A stretch of 64,000 bases of DNA from Vreelandella salicampi (lineage in GTDB: Bacteria; Pseudomonadota; Gammaproteobacteria; Pseudomonadales; Halomonadaceae), in assembly GCF_013415105.1 (NCBI RefSeq), contig NZ_JACCDF010000012.1:62001-126000 (forward strand), given 5' to 3'. The notes under the pieces were generated by a model. It was not told where the DNA came from. It did not search any database and saw only the letters and a program-made list of their open reading frames with translations. Shown here in pieces: positions 9,307-16,974 of the stretch (position 1 is its first letter; each line of letters opens with the position of its first letter). The translations under genes were made by a program, and so were the position numbers.

Positions 9307-12300
9307 CTAATATTCAGAGTTTGTTGCCTCGGGGTTTGTTGTAGCGTCGGGCAGCGTAAAACCTTCTACCCACGGTAACATCTCGTTGGCGGGCATGGGG
9401 CGCGCGAAGGCATAACCTTGGCCGTACTTGCAGCCGAGTGCCAGTAGTGCCCGCGCATGGGCATAGGTTTCCACCCCTTCGGCAATAACGCGTCGCTGAA
9501 ACGCCTTAGCGAGGCTGAGCACGCCTTTGAGCATGACCAAATCTTCGTTGTTTTCGAGCATATTGAACACGAAGCTGCGGTCGATTTTAAGCTGGCCGAC
9601 GGGTAAGTAGCGCAGGTAAGCCAGTGAGGCATACCCCGTGCCGAAGTCGTCCAAGGAAAAGTGGGCGCCAAAGCGTTGGCAGTGCCGCATAATCTCCGCC
9701 ACACGATGGATGTCATCTAAGGCGCTACTTTCTAACACTTCGATTTCGATATCGCCCGGTTCCACGCTGGGGTAGCGCGAAAGCGTATATTGCAGCCAGT
9801 CGGCAAAGCCTGCGTCTTGCAGGTGAATGCCATCGATATTGATGCTAACCGGCAAATGCACACCGTGCTTTTTCCAGGCGCAAAACTGCGCTATCGCCGT
9901 GCATGCCACCCATTCGCCCACGGCGATAGCGAGCGAGTGCTGTTGCAGATCGGGCAAAAACGCTACCGGCGGTAGAAGGCCTCTGTCGGGGTGCTGCCAG
10001 CGAATCAGCGCTTCGACACCAATCACCTCACCGCTATGCATGTTGACTTTGGGCTGATAGAAAAGCACAAACTCGTCATTGTTCAGCGCTTGCTGTATAC
10101 GGGCGATGCTCTGGTGATGGCCGCGTACGGCGCGTTCGTGCGCGGAATCAAAAATGTGGTAGCGGTTTTTACCTAGCTGTTTGGCCTGATACATAGCGTG
10201 ATCGGCCTGACGAATAAACTGATCCGGCTCGATATCATCATTATCCTCGGTAGCGTGGCCGACGTAGCAAGCTACGCCAATACTGGCCGAAACGCGGAGT
10301 TCATGCCCGGCGAGCTGCATCGGTTGGTTGACGCGCTGTATGAGGGTGCTGATGACCCGCTGCATCGCTTCGTCGCTGTGTTGGTGCGGCAACATAATCA
10401 CAAATTCATCGCCGCCTAGGCGTGCGACCGTGTTATCGCTGTCTACCGCGCTGCGAAGCCGTTCGGAAATCGTTTTTAACACCCGGTCGCCAAGTACGTG
10501 ACCATAAATGTCATTAATCTCTTTGAAGCCGTCAAGATCAAGGTAGGCAAGCACCACGCGATGCCCGTGGCGGCGGGCGCTTGCCATGGCGTGTGTCAGG
10601 TGCTGGGTCAGGCGCTCGCGGTTGGGTAGATCCGTCAGGCGATCAAAATAGGCCAGGTGCTCCAGCCGGTTTTCGTACTCTTTTTGGCTGGAAATATCAG
10701 TAAAGACAATCACAAAGTGGGCGCTGCGGTCAGCGCTGTTATCGACCCGTGAAATGGTTAAAAGCGCTGGGTAATGCTCGCTATTTTTGCGGGTTTCCTT
10801 CACTTCGCCCTGCCAGATACCCTGCCCGCGGCTTAGCCGATCCAATAGCGTCGTACGCGTATGAAGGACCTCCTCAACTTCAAACCCGGTAATGCGCGTG
10901 AATGCCGCGTTGACATCCACAATCACGCCGTTGCTATCGGTAAGTAGGATGGCGTCGTGGGCGTTGCGAAAGACGCTAGCCGCTAAGCGAAGTTCGGCCT
11001 CAGCGTGGCGCTCGGCGCTGATATCAATGCGGGTACCCGACATTTTAAGTGCGTCCCCTTGGCCATTACGGCTAGTAACCTTGCCGCGGTCAAGCACCCA
11101 TAGCCAGTGACCATCGCGGTGGCGCAAGCGGAACTCGCAAGAATAGCTAGGCGTTTGACCGCGTAAGTGGGCGTCAAGCGCTTGCTCGGCCTCGGCAAGG
11201 TCATCCGGGTGAACCCAGAGCCGCCACTGAGAGAGGCTGCAATGGGTCAGTTCTTCGGGCGTGTAACCCAGCATTTCGGCCCAGCAGTCGTTGACGCTAA
11301 GTTGCCCGCTGACAACATTCAGCTCCCAAGTGGCGGTGTGTGTGACGTGTAGTATTTCCGTTAAGCGCTCTTGGTGATGACGTAGCTCGCGGGTTTTGCG
11401 GCGGACTAGCTGGCGCAGCCGTAGGTTCCAGGCGATCACCCAGAGGGTGGCGATAATCACGAGGAGCGCATGGGGCCAGTAGTCGCGCCAGTTGATACGC
11501 GCGGAAGGCAACATTTCGCCAAGCCACTTTTCGTTCAAGCGATCCAGCGTGCCTTGCTCGCGAGCCTTCTTGATCCCCTTGTTGAGGATGCTTTTTAGCG
11601 GTTGATTGCCCTCGATAACCGCCATGGCGTTCAGGCCGGTATAGAGCGGCTCTCCCACCCGTTTCATCTCATCGTTTAACCCTTCACGATAAAGGTGATA
11701 GAGCACGATTTGCTCATCACCGATCATGGCGTCGGCGTCACCCGCTAAAACGACCTGAGCGGCTTCAGCAAAGTTGGCGGTGGTAACGAGTTCGGTATCC
11801 AGGCCTGTTTCTGCCAAATATTCTTCGGCATAGTCATCACGCTGGGTGGCCACGCGACGGCCTTTTAGATCTTGTAGTCGCGCGATATCGGGGCGATCTG
11901 CGCGAACAAAAATGGCGGTCGGGACCTCGAAAATCGTTTGGGTAAAGTCAAAGCGTTGTTCGCGGCGGGGGCTGTAGAAAAAGCTGGTGAGGACATCGGC
12001 GTCACCGCGTTGGATCTGCGCTTGGGCGGTGCTGAAGTCAGTGCTAACAAACTGGGCGTGAAATCCCGCCTCGGTGGCGATCCAGTGGGCCAGTTCCACC
12101 ATCATGCCCTGTCGCTCGCCGTCATCATTGATAAACTCAAACGGTGGGTAGGCGCGTTGGCTGACAAAAACAATCGGCTCGTTTTTCGCGAGATAGGCTT
12201 TTTCCGTCTCGTTTAGCCGGATATCAGGCTCATCGGCGTAAGCCGAGAAGGTGAATAGCAAGCCGATAAACCCGGCTAAAAGCCAGCGCTGACAAAACGA

Positions 12301-12330
12301 TTTGGCGGTGCAGTCCTTGCTTTCAGCCAC
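9307..12330 (-). CDS. Periplasmic-binding-domain PAS-PAS-GGDEF-EAL protein
   Basis: A 1007-residue membrane c-di-GMP enzyme. Order: signal segment (about 13-32, ending AYADEP); a family 3 solute-binding domain (about 37-275, with YPPFEFINDDGERQGMMVEL and FYSPRREQRFDFT); one membrane helix (about 285-303); PAS (about 320-445); a second PAS (about 450-570); GGDEF (LGGDEF intact); and EAL (EALIRW, DDFGTGYASL, LKID and AEGVET all intact). No RxxD inhibitory site precedes GGDEF. An amino-acid-like ligand probably controls the output. The start is GTG at 12330 with AAGGGG upstream. Both catalytic domains look competent, so the net direction of activity is unknown. Confidence 0.9.
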   Translation of the reverse strand: MAESKDCTAKSFCQRWLLAGFIGLLFTFSAYADEPDIRLNETEKAYLAKNEPIVFVSQRAYPPFEFINDDGERQGMMVELAHWIATEAGFHAQFVSTDFSTAQAQIQRGDADVLTSFFYSPRREQRFDFTQTIFEVPTAIFVRADRPDIARLQDLKGRRVATQRDDYAEEYLAETGLDTELVTTANFAEAAQVVLAGDADAMIGDEQIVLYHLYREGLNDEMKRVGEPLYTGLNAMAVIEGNQPLKSILNKGIKKAREQGTLDRLNEKWLGEMLPSARINWRDYWPHALLVIIATLWVIAWNLRLRQLVRRKTRELRHHQERLTEILHVTHTATWELNVVSGQLSVNDCWAEMLGYTPEELTHCSLSQWRLWVHPDDLAEAEQALDAHLRGQTPSYSCEFRLRHRDGHWLWVLDRGKVTSRNGQGDALKMSGTRIDISAERHAEAELRLAASVFRNAHDAILLTDSNGVIVDVNAAFTRITGFEVEEVLHTRTTLLDRLSRGQGIWQGEVKETRKNSEHYPALLTISRVDNSADRSAHFVIVFTDISSQKEYENRLEHLAYFDRLTDLPNRERLTQHLTHAMASARRHGHRVVLAYLDLDGFKEINDIYGHVLGDRVLKTISERLRSAVDSDNTVARLGGDEFVIMLPHQHSDEAMQRVISTLIQRVNQPMQLAGHELRVSASIGVACYVGHATEDNDDIEPDQFIRQADHAMYQAKQLGKNRYHIFDSAHERAVRGHHQSIARIQQALNNDEFVLFYQPKVNMHSGEVIGVEALIRWQHPDRGLLPPVAFLPDLQQHSLAIAVGEWVACTAIAQFCAWKKHGVHLPVSINIDGIHLQDAGFADWLQYTLSRYPSVEPGDIEIEVLESSALDDIHRVAEIMRHCQRFGAHFSLDDFGTGYASLAYLRYLPVGQLKIDRSFVFNMLENNEDLVMLKGVLSLAKAFQRRVIAEGVETYAHARALLALGCKYGQGYAFARPMPANEMLPWVEGFTLPDATTNPEATNSEY

Positions 12331-12391
12331 GCGAAAAGCCCCTTTGTTGATGGTGGTGCCGCCGCTAAATTGATGACACTAAGTAGCTTCG

Positions 12392-12409
12392 CGTAACTTT
12401 TTTGTTACG
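12392..12409. promoter_or_regulatory. Inverted repeat upstream of the sensor GGDEF-EAL gene
   Basis: CGTAAC-TTTTTT-GTTACG is a perfect 6-bp inverted repeat with a six-base centre, about 62 bases upstream of the start at 12330 and between that gene and the stop of the tungstate regulator. It could be an operator or a weak hairpin terminator for the regulator transcript. No protein can be assigned. Confidence 0.4.
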
Positions 12410-12443
12410 TCTAGGACTCAGGTCAACTTTTTGATGATGCCAC

Positions 12444-13328
12444 CTAAGCGTTATACACCACGCGTCCAAGCTCACTGATATCGTAGCCCCCCAGTGCCTC
12501 GGCGCGCTGGGCAAATCGCTCGCTGCGGGTAAACGCGAGTAGTTGCTGAACCGGTGGCTCAAAGTAGTGGCGTCGGCGCATCGCAAGGTCAAAATGCTCT
12601 TGATGCAGCGCAATAAACGCTACGCCTTGACGCCGTGCCGCGGCTTCAATACCCAAACCGGCGTCAGCCTCACCCTGGCGGATGGCTAGCGCCAAATCGT
12701 CTTCGCTGAGTGATGGGTTTGCAGCCCAGGTAAGCGTATCGGTGTTTAGCCGGTGGCGCGTGAGTAGGCTTTGAAGCAGATGGCTGGCGCCGGCATCGGG
12801 CTGGCGGTGCGCGATGCGTACTCCAGGGCGGGCGATGTCCTCAAACCGTGTCAGTCGGTGAGGGTTGTCAGCGGCCAAGAGAAGCCCCTGCTGACGTTTG
12901 GCCCAGCGGATCATGACCAAATCGCGCACCCCGTTAAGCCCTAATTCGTCGGGGTCATTGTAGCGCTTTGTATCGGCCTGCCAGATATGCATGCCGGCAA
13001 GCATGGCGCGCCCGGTGAGCAGCCGCTGCACACCATCGCCGCTGCCTTGGCATAGCAGCGCCAATTCGGCGCTGCTCTCTTTCATCGCCCACTCCAAGAG
13101 CGGGTCCTGACTGCCCGCCAGCACCGGTGGAGTTGGTGCGCTGGCAGCGTGGTCGCCTTCCAAGTGGTTCATCAGCCAGAGATCAATGCGTTGGCGGGGA
13201 AAGAGCAGCTTCCCCGTCACCCGCACGCAGGGGATTACTCCCTGGCTGACCAAATCGTAAACCTTGCGCTCTTTGAGACGCAGATAGTTAGCGACTTCGG
13301 CGGTGGTGAGGTAAGCAGGAAGTGGCAT
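12444..13328 (-). CDS. Excisionase-type HTH regulator with periplasmic-binding-like domain, probably tungstate/molybdate-responsive
   Basis: A one-component regulator of 294 residues. Residues about 5-55 are a MerR/excisionase-type helix-turn-helix (LTTAEVANYLRLKERKVYDLVSQG) followed by the RQRIDLWL wing. The rest (about 80-290) is a periplasmic-binding-like domain with GMHIW, LVMIRWAKRQQGLLLA and a DAGLGIEAAAR loop, as in regulators next to molybdate and tungstate ABC systems. It is divergent from tupBCA, 118 bases from the tupB start. Inference: it binds the oxyanion and controls tupBCA. The ATG at 13328 has AGGG upstream. Confidence 0.82.
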   Translation of the reverse strand: MPLPAYLTTAEVANYLRLKERKVYDLVSQGVIPCVRVTGKLLFPRQRIDLWLMNHLEGDHAASAPTPPVLAGSQDPLLEWAMKESSAELALLCQGSGDGVQRLLTGRAMLAGMHIWQADTKRYNDPDELGLNGVRDLVMIRWAKRQQGLLLAADNPHRLTRFEDIARPGVRIAHRQPDAGASHLLQSLLTRHRLNTDTLTWAANPSLSEDDLALAIRQGEADAGLGIEAAARRQGVAFIALHQEHFDLAMRRRHYFEPPVQQLLAFTRSERFAQRAEALGGYDISELGRVVYNA

Positions 13329-13355
13329 GGCAATACCCTGTTGGCTAAGAGATAA

Positions 13356-13368
13356 GCAGTTTTACTGC
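13356..13368. promoter_or_regulatory. Palindrome in the tup intergenic region, candidate operator
   Basis: GCAGT-TTT-ACTGC is a perfect inverted repeat 28 bases upstream of the regulator's ATG, in the divergent promoter region shared with tupBCA. It is the only clear palindrome there. A classical ModE box was not seen. Its role as the regulator's binding site is inferred from position. Confidence 0.4.
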
Positions 13369-13446
13369 CTCAAGCTGCATATATTTCAATAACAGATGAA
13401 AAACGTAACATAACAGACGACGATGCAGCTCTACCAAGGAGATCGC

Positions 13447-14151
13447 ATGCCGCAAGAGACCAACGTTTTTTTTGTCGCGCTATCGCTGCTGTTAAGCGGG
13501 GACGCGGCGCTGATGAGCATTGTGGCGCTGTCGCTGAAAGTGTCGCTGATCGCCGTGCTGGCGTCGGCCATGCTGGGCTTCCCTTTAGGGGCCGCGGTGG
13601 CGCTGTGGCGCTTTCCCGGCCGTGGTGCGGTAGTGGTGGCGCTTAACGCGCTGATGGGGCTGCCGCCGGTGGTGGCGGGGCTCTGCGTTTATCTGCTGCT
13701 CTCCCGCGCGGGCCCGCTGGGTGAGTGGGGGCTTTTGTTTACCCCCACGGCGATGGTGATTGCTCAGGTGGTGCTGGTGCTGCCGATTTTGGCTGCGCTG
13801 TCACGCCAGAAAGTGGAAGAACTTTTAGGCGAGTACCGTGAGCAGTTCGTGTCGCTGGGGATGTCGCGGCTGCGCATGATGCCAACCCTTTTGTGGGATG
13901 CGCGCTTTGCCTTGCTGACGGTATTACTCGCGGGGTTTGGCCGCGCCAGTGCCGAGGTCGGCGCGGTGATGATGGTGGGCGGCAATATTGACGGCGTGAC
14001 CCGGGTGATGACCACCGCCATTGTGCTGGAAACCAGCAAGGGAAATCTGCCGTTGGCGCTGGGCTTAGGGATTGTACTGCTGACGCTGGTGATGCTGATT
14101 AACGCCGCCGCCTATGTAATTGGTGAGATGGCGAGGAGGCGCATGGGATGA
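13447..14151 (+). CDS. tupB: Tungstate ABC transporter permease
   Basis: The inner-membrane channel subunit for tungstate uptake: 234 residues and about five or six hydrophobic segments. It contains the coupling-loop motif EQFVSLGMSRLRMMPTLLWDARFALLTVLLAGFGRASAEVGAVMMVGGNI, and its second half (residues from about GRASAEVG) is diagnostic of TupB-type permeases. The ATG at 13447 follows AAGGAGAT with 5-base spacing; an earlier in-frame ATG at 13423 lacks such a site. The gene overlaps tupC by four bases. Confidence 0.9.
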   Translation: MPQETNVFFVALSLLLSGDAALMSIVALSLKVSLIAVLASAMLGFPLGAAVALWRFPGRGAVVVALNALMGLPPVVAGLCVYLLLSRAGPLGEWGLLFTPTAMVIAQVVLVLPILAALSRQKVEELLGEYREQFVSLGMSRLRMMPTLLWDARFALLTVLLAGFGRASAEVGAVMMVGGNIDGVTRVMTTAIVLETSKGNLPLALGLGIVLLTLVMLINAAAYVIGEMARRRMG

Positions 14152-14903
14152 CATCGCTCTCGATTCCTGACGCACACACTATCCCTGATGCACAAGTAGC
14201 GAGCTACCAAGCCGCGAACCTCTCGTTTGATGCGGTCAGCTTTTACCACCAAGGCAAAACGCTGTTCGGGCCGTGCTCGTTTACCTTGACGGGCGCCGGC
14301 CCGACGCTGGTGATGGGACCCAACGGGGCAGGGAAAAGCCTCCTGTTGCGCCTGGCGCATGGGTTGCTTTCGCCCACTCAGGGGCGCGTGTCGTGGTCGC
14401 CCGCTCGACCGCGCCAGGCGATGGTCTTCCAACAGCCGGTGCTGTTGCGTCGCTCGGCAATTTCCAACCTCACGCACGCGCTGGCGGTGAATAAGACTCC
14501 GCGTAAGGCGCGCAAACCGCTCGCTGAAGCAGCACTAGCGCGCTTTGGTCTCATCGCCTGCACCGATACGCCAGCGCGCGTGCTCTCCGGCGGCGAGCAA
14601 CAGCGCTTAGCGCTCGCCCGCGCCTGGGTACTTGAGCCCGAGGTGCTGTTTCTGGATGAACCCACCTCCGCGCTCGACCCGGCAGCCATCAAAGCGGTGG
14701 AAGCGGCGGTGCACGCCTTTCAGCGTCAAGGCACGCGCATTGTGATGACCACTCACGATGTGCATCAAGCAAAGCGGCTGGCGAGCGATGTACTGTTTGT
14801 TGCCGGTGGCCACGTACGCGAACACACGCCAGCGGATATGTTTTTTACCGCGCCCGCCTCAAAAGAGGCGCAGGCATTTCTTGCAGGAGAGCTGATCGAA
14901 TAA
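14148..14903 (+). CDS. tupC: Tungstate ABC transporter ATP-binding protein
   Basis: The cytoplasmic ATPase subunit of the Tup importer, 251 residues. Walker A is GPNGAGKS, the Q-loop is VFQQPVLLR, the signature is LSGGEQQRLALARA, Walker B is VLFLDEPTSALD, and the switch histidine is in TTHDVHQAKRL. It starts within the tupB stop codon (ATGA), which implies translational coupling. The N-terminus has an unusual stretch of about 25 residues before the ABC core. Confidence 0.9.
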   Translation: MTSLSIPDAHTIPDAQVASYQAANLSFDAVSFYHQGKTLFGPCSFTLTGAGPTLVMGPNGAGKSLLLRLAHGLLSPTQGRVSWSPARPRQAMVFQQPVLLRRSAISNLTHALAVNKTPRKARKPLAEAALARFGLIACTDTPARVLSGGEQQRLALARAWVLEPEVLFLDEPTSALDPAAIKAVEAAVHAFQRQGTRIVMTTHDVHQAKRLASDVLFVAGGHVREHTPADMFFTAPASKEAQAFLAGELIE

Positions 14904-14946
14904 CGGAGCTCTGACTGTTTGTGCGCCGTGAGAGGAGAACGACAAA

Positions 14947-15753
14947 ATGAAAATAACGTTACCATTGGCCCTTGCTGGCATCATGACCACGGGTTGGGCC
15001 ATACAAGCCCACGCTGAAGGCTACATTACCTTGGCGTCGACCACCTCGACGGAAAACTCGGGGCTGTTCGATACTATCTTGCCGCTATTCGAGCAAGCGA
15101 CCGATATCGAGGTGCGCGTGGTAGCCGTCGGCACCGGCCAGGCGTTTGAGATCGCCCGTCGCGGAGACGCCGATAGCCTGTTGGTGCACGACACGGCGGG
15201 CGAGAAGGCGTTTGTCGAGAACGGCTATGCCACGGAGCGCGCTGATGTAATGGTTAACGACTTCGTGCTGATCGGCCCGGCAAGTGACCCAGCGGGCATC
15301 GCCGATGCACAAAGCGCCGCCGAGGCATTTGCGGATATCGCCGAGGCTGAGCTGCCTTTTGCCTCGCGCGGCGATGACAGTGGTACCCACCGCGCGGAGC
15401 TTCGTTTGTGGGAGAACGCTGACGTCACGCCGGAAGGCGACTGGTACCGCGAGCTGGGCAGCGGTATGGGGCCAGCGCTCAATACCGCTGCCGCCATGGA
15501 TGCCTACGTGATGTCCGATCGCGCCACCTGGGTAGCCTTTGAAAACCCGCAAAACCTGACGCTACTATTCGAGGGCGACGACGTACTGTTTAACCAGTAC
15601 GGCAGCTTATTGCTATCAGAAGCGCGCCATCCGCACTTAAAGCATGATCTTGCCAAGCAGTGGCACCAGTGGTTGTTGTCAGAGGATGGTCAGCAGGCGA
15701 TTGCGAACTTTGAGGTAGGCGGCCAGCAGCTGTTTTTCCCTAATGCGCAATAA
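14947..15753 (+). CDS. tupA: Tungstate-binding periplasmic protein
   Basis: The high-affinity periplasmic receptor of the Tup system, 268 residues. A signal peptide (about residues 1-24, cleaved near AHAEG) precedes the TTSTENSGLF oxyanion-binding motif typical of TupA/WtpA-like proteins, then VRVVAVGTGQAFEIARRGDAD and SRGDDSGTHRAELRLW, another ligand-loop motif. It lies 43 bases after tupC in the same operon. Tungstate is preferred over molybdate because of the TTST motif and the TupB-type permease; the actual selectivity needs measurement. Confidence 0.92.
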   Translation: MKITLPLALAGIMTTGWAIQAHAEGYITLASTTSTENSGLFDTILPLFEQATDIEVRVVAVGTGQAFEIARRGDADSLLVHDTAGEKAFVENGYATERADVMVNDFVLIGPASDPAGIADAQSAAEAFADIAEAELPFASRGDDSGTHRAELRLWENADVTPEGDWYRELGSGMGPALNTAAAMDAYVMSDRATWVAFENPQNLTLLFEGDDVLFNQYGSLLLSEARHPHLKHDLAKQWHQWLLSEDGQQAIANFEVGGQQLFFPNAQ

Positions 15754-15783
15754 GACGTCGTGACGAGTGGTCGCGGTTGTAAT

Positions 15784-15810
15784 GTGATGTCACCGGACTC
15801 ATGTTATATA
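15784..15810 (+). promoter_or_regulatory. Possible promoter/operator of the peroxiredoxin gene
   Basis: GTGA-TG-TCAC at 15784-15793 is a small inverted repeat followed by TTATATA (15804-15810), which resembles a -10 element 32 bases before the ATG. No convincing -35 box is present at standard spacing. Assignment is by position and similarity only. Confidence 0.3.
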
Positions 15811-15841
15811 GGTACCACTCAACTCACATAAGGAGCCGATT

Positions 15842-16495
15842 ATGTCACTACGCATAAACCAAGTTGTGCCGGATTTTGAAGCCGATACCAGCCAAGGCAA
15901 GATTCGCTTTCATGACTGGATTGGCGACAGCTGGGCGATCTTGTTCTCGCACCCGAAAGATTTTACCCCGGTGTGCACCACCGAGTTTGGTGCGGTCGCG
16001 TCGTTAAATGAAGAGTGGAAAAAGCGAGGCACCAAAGTGATCGGTGTGTCGGTCGACGGCGTCGAAGACCACAAGGGCTGGATCAACGACATCGAATCCT
16101 ATTGCAGTAACGATGTTCAGTTTCCGATCATTGCCGATGAAGGTCTGGAGGTTTCCAAGCTCTTCGATATGCTACCGGCAGAAGCCTACCTGCCGGACGG
16201 CCGCACCCCTGCGGATAGCGCCACGGTTCGCTCGGTGTTTATCATCGGTCCGGATAAGCAGCTCAAGCTCTCCATGACCTACCCGATGACCGTTGGCCGC
16301 AACTTCGCCGAGATACTGCGCGCGCTGGATGCACTGCAGACCACGGCCCAGCATGGCGTTGCAACACCGGCTGACTGGACGATTGGGCAAGATGTCATCA
16401 TTCCGCCGAGCGTTTCAGATGAAGACGCCAAAGCAAAATATGGTGAATACGAAACTATCTTCCCCTACCTGCGTAAGACCAAGCAGCCTAAGTAA
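15842..16495 (+). CDS. 1-Cys peroxiredoxin (Prx6 type)
   Basis: A thiol peroxidase of 217 residues that reduces hydrogen peroxide and organic peroxides. The peroxidatic Cys45 is in HPKDFTPVCTTEFG; Thr42 and the downstream Arg in SATVRSVFIIGPD complete the active site. The long C-terminal dimerisation region (VATPADWTIGQDVIIPPSVSDEDA) is typical of the Prx6 subfamily. A second Cys (about 91) is present but there is no standard resolving pair. It has AAGGAG 6 bases before the ATG and its own terminator, so it is probably monocistronic. Confidence 0.94.
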   Translation: MSLRINQVVPDFEADTSQGKIRFHDWIGDSWAILFSHPKDFTPVCTTEFGAVASLNEEWKKRGTKVIGVSVDGVEDHKGWINDIESYCSNDVQFPIIADEGLEVSKLFDMLPAEAYLPDGRTPADSATVRSVFIIGPDKQLKLSMTYPMTVGRNFAEILRALDALQTTAQHGVATPADWTIGQDVIIPPSVSDEDAKAKYGEYETIFPYLRKTKQPK

Positions 16496-16524
16496 TTAAT
16501 ACAGACAGCTATTGTTAGACAGCC

Positions 16525-16556
16525 AAGCCACCCTGGACTTACGGGGTGGCTTTTTT
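16525..16556 (+). terminator. Intrinsic terminator after the peroxiredoxin gene
   Basis: AAGCCACCC pairs with GGGTGGCTT around a 10-base loop, followed by an uninterrupted T-run. It lies 29 bases after the stop codon. Confidence 0.88.
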
Positions 16557-16580
16557 GCGCGAAGGCGCAAGGTGGTGGGC

Positions 16581-16829
16581 TTAAAAGGTCCAGGTCATAT
16601 TGTCCCAGGCGTGAGCTTCTTGAGAAGGTGCTTTCTCACGGGCGCTATCAAGCTCCTCTTGCGTCACATCGCTTAAGCCGTAGGCGTAGCCCTGGCGCTT
16701 GGCGTGGCCTTCAATCCAGCCGCTGGTATAACGAAACCCTGGAACCCCTTTAAGAGTTTGATGTTTGTTGCCCCGTTCGCCGTCAACAAAGCCGCGAAGC
16801 CAGGCAAGTCGGTAACTACGAACGAACAT
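16581..16829 (-). CDS. Small conserved-looking protein of unknown function
   Basis: An 82-residue reading frame starting MFVRSYRLAWLRGFVDGERG and rich in charged and aromatic residues (GWIEGHAKRQGYAYGLSDV). It has no membrane segment and no motif I recognise. It converges on the peroxiredoxin gene. Its start is immediately preceded by three 8-base repeats, the last of which supplies the AAGG ribosome-binding site. A YxxGW-IEG-x-R pattern suggests a real folded protein. Confidence 0.6.
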   Translation of the reverse strand: MFVRSYRLAWLRGFVDGERGNKHQTLKGVPGFRYTSGWIEGHAKRQGYAYGLSDVTQEELDSAREKAPSQEAHAWDNMTWTF

Positions 16830-16832
16830 AAA

Positions 16833-16856
16833 AATACCTTAATATCCTAATATCTT
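16833..16856 (-). repeat. Three 8-bp tandem units carrying the ribosome-binding site
   Basis: Read on the minus strand: AAGATATT, AGGATATT, AAGGTATT, directly before TTT-ATG of the 82-residue gene. Each unit is Shine-Dalgarno-like; the last has the strongest AAGG at workable spacing. A change in unit number would move or duplicate the ribosome-binding site. Confidence 0.5.
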
Positions 16857-16911
16857 AGCCAATAGTATAGCGTATCGGGTGTTGCGCTGCAGCATCTTCG
16901 GTGTAGTTAGG

Positions 16912-16959
16912 AATATTGTTAAGCGTGTTGTTAAAAACGTTGTTAAGAACGTTGTTAAG
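16912..16959 (+). repeat. Four 12-bp tandem units before the hydrolase ribosome-binding site
   Basis: Four 12-base units begin at 16912, 16924, 16936 and 16948. The last two are identical (AACGTTGTTAAG); the others differ at a few positions. AGGAGG begins three bases after the array and serves the GTG start at 16975. The reading frame through the array is open and in frame with the hydrolase, giving a Val-Lys-Asn-Val pattern if translated from the GTG at 16879. Confidence 0.6.
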
Positions 16960-16974
16960 ACAGGAGGGTGGCAG

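Noticed and set aside
13329..13446. ModE box controlling tupBCA
   Set aside because: The AT-rich stretch GCATATATTTC lacks the inverted TATATA partner with conserved flanks.
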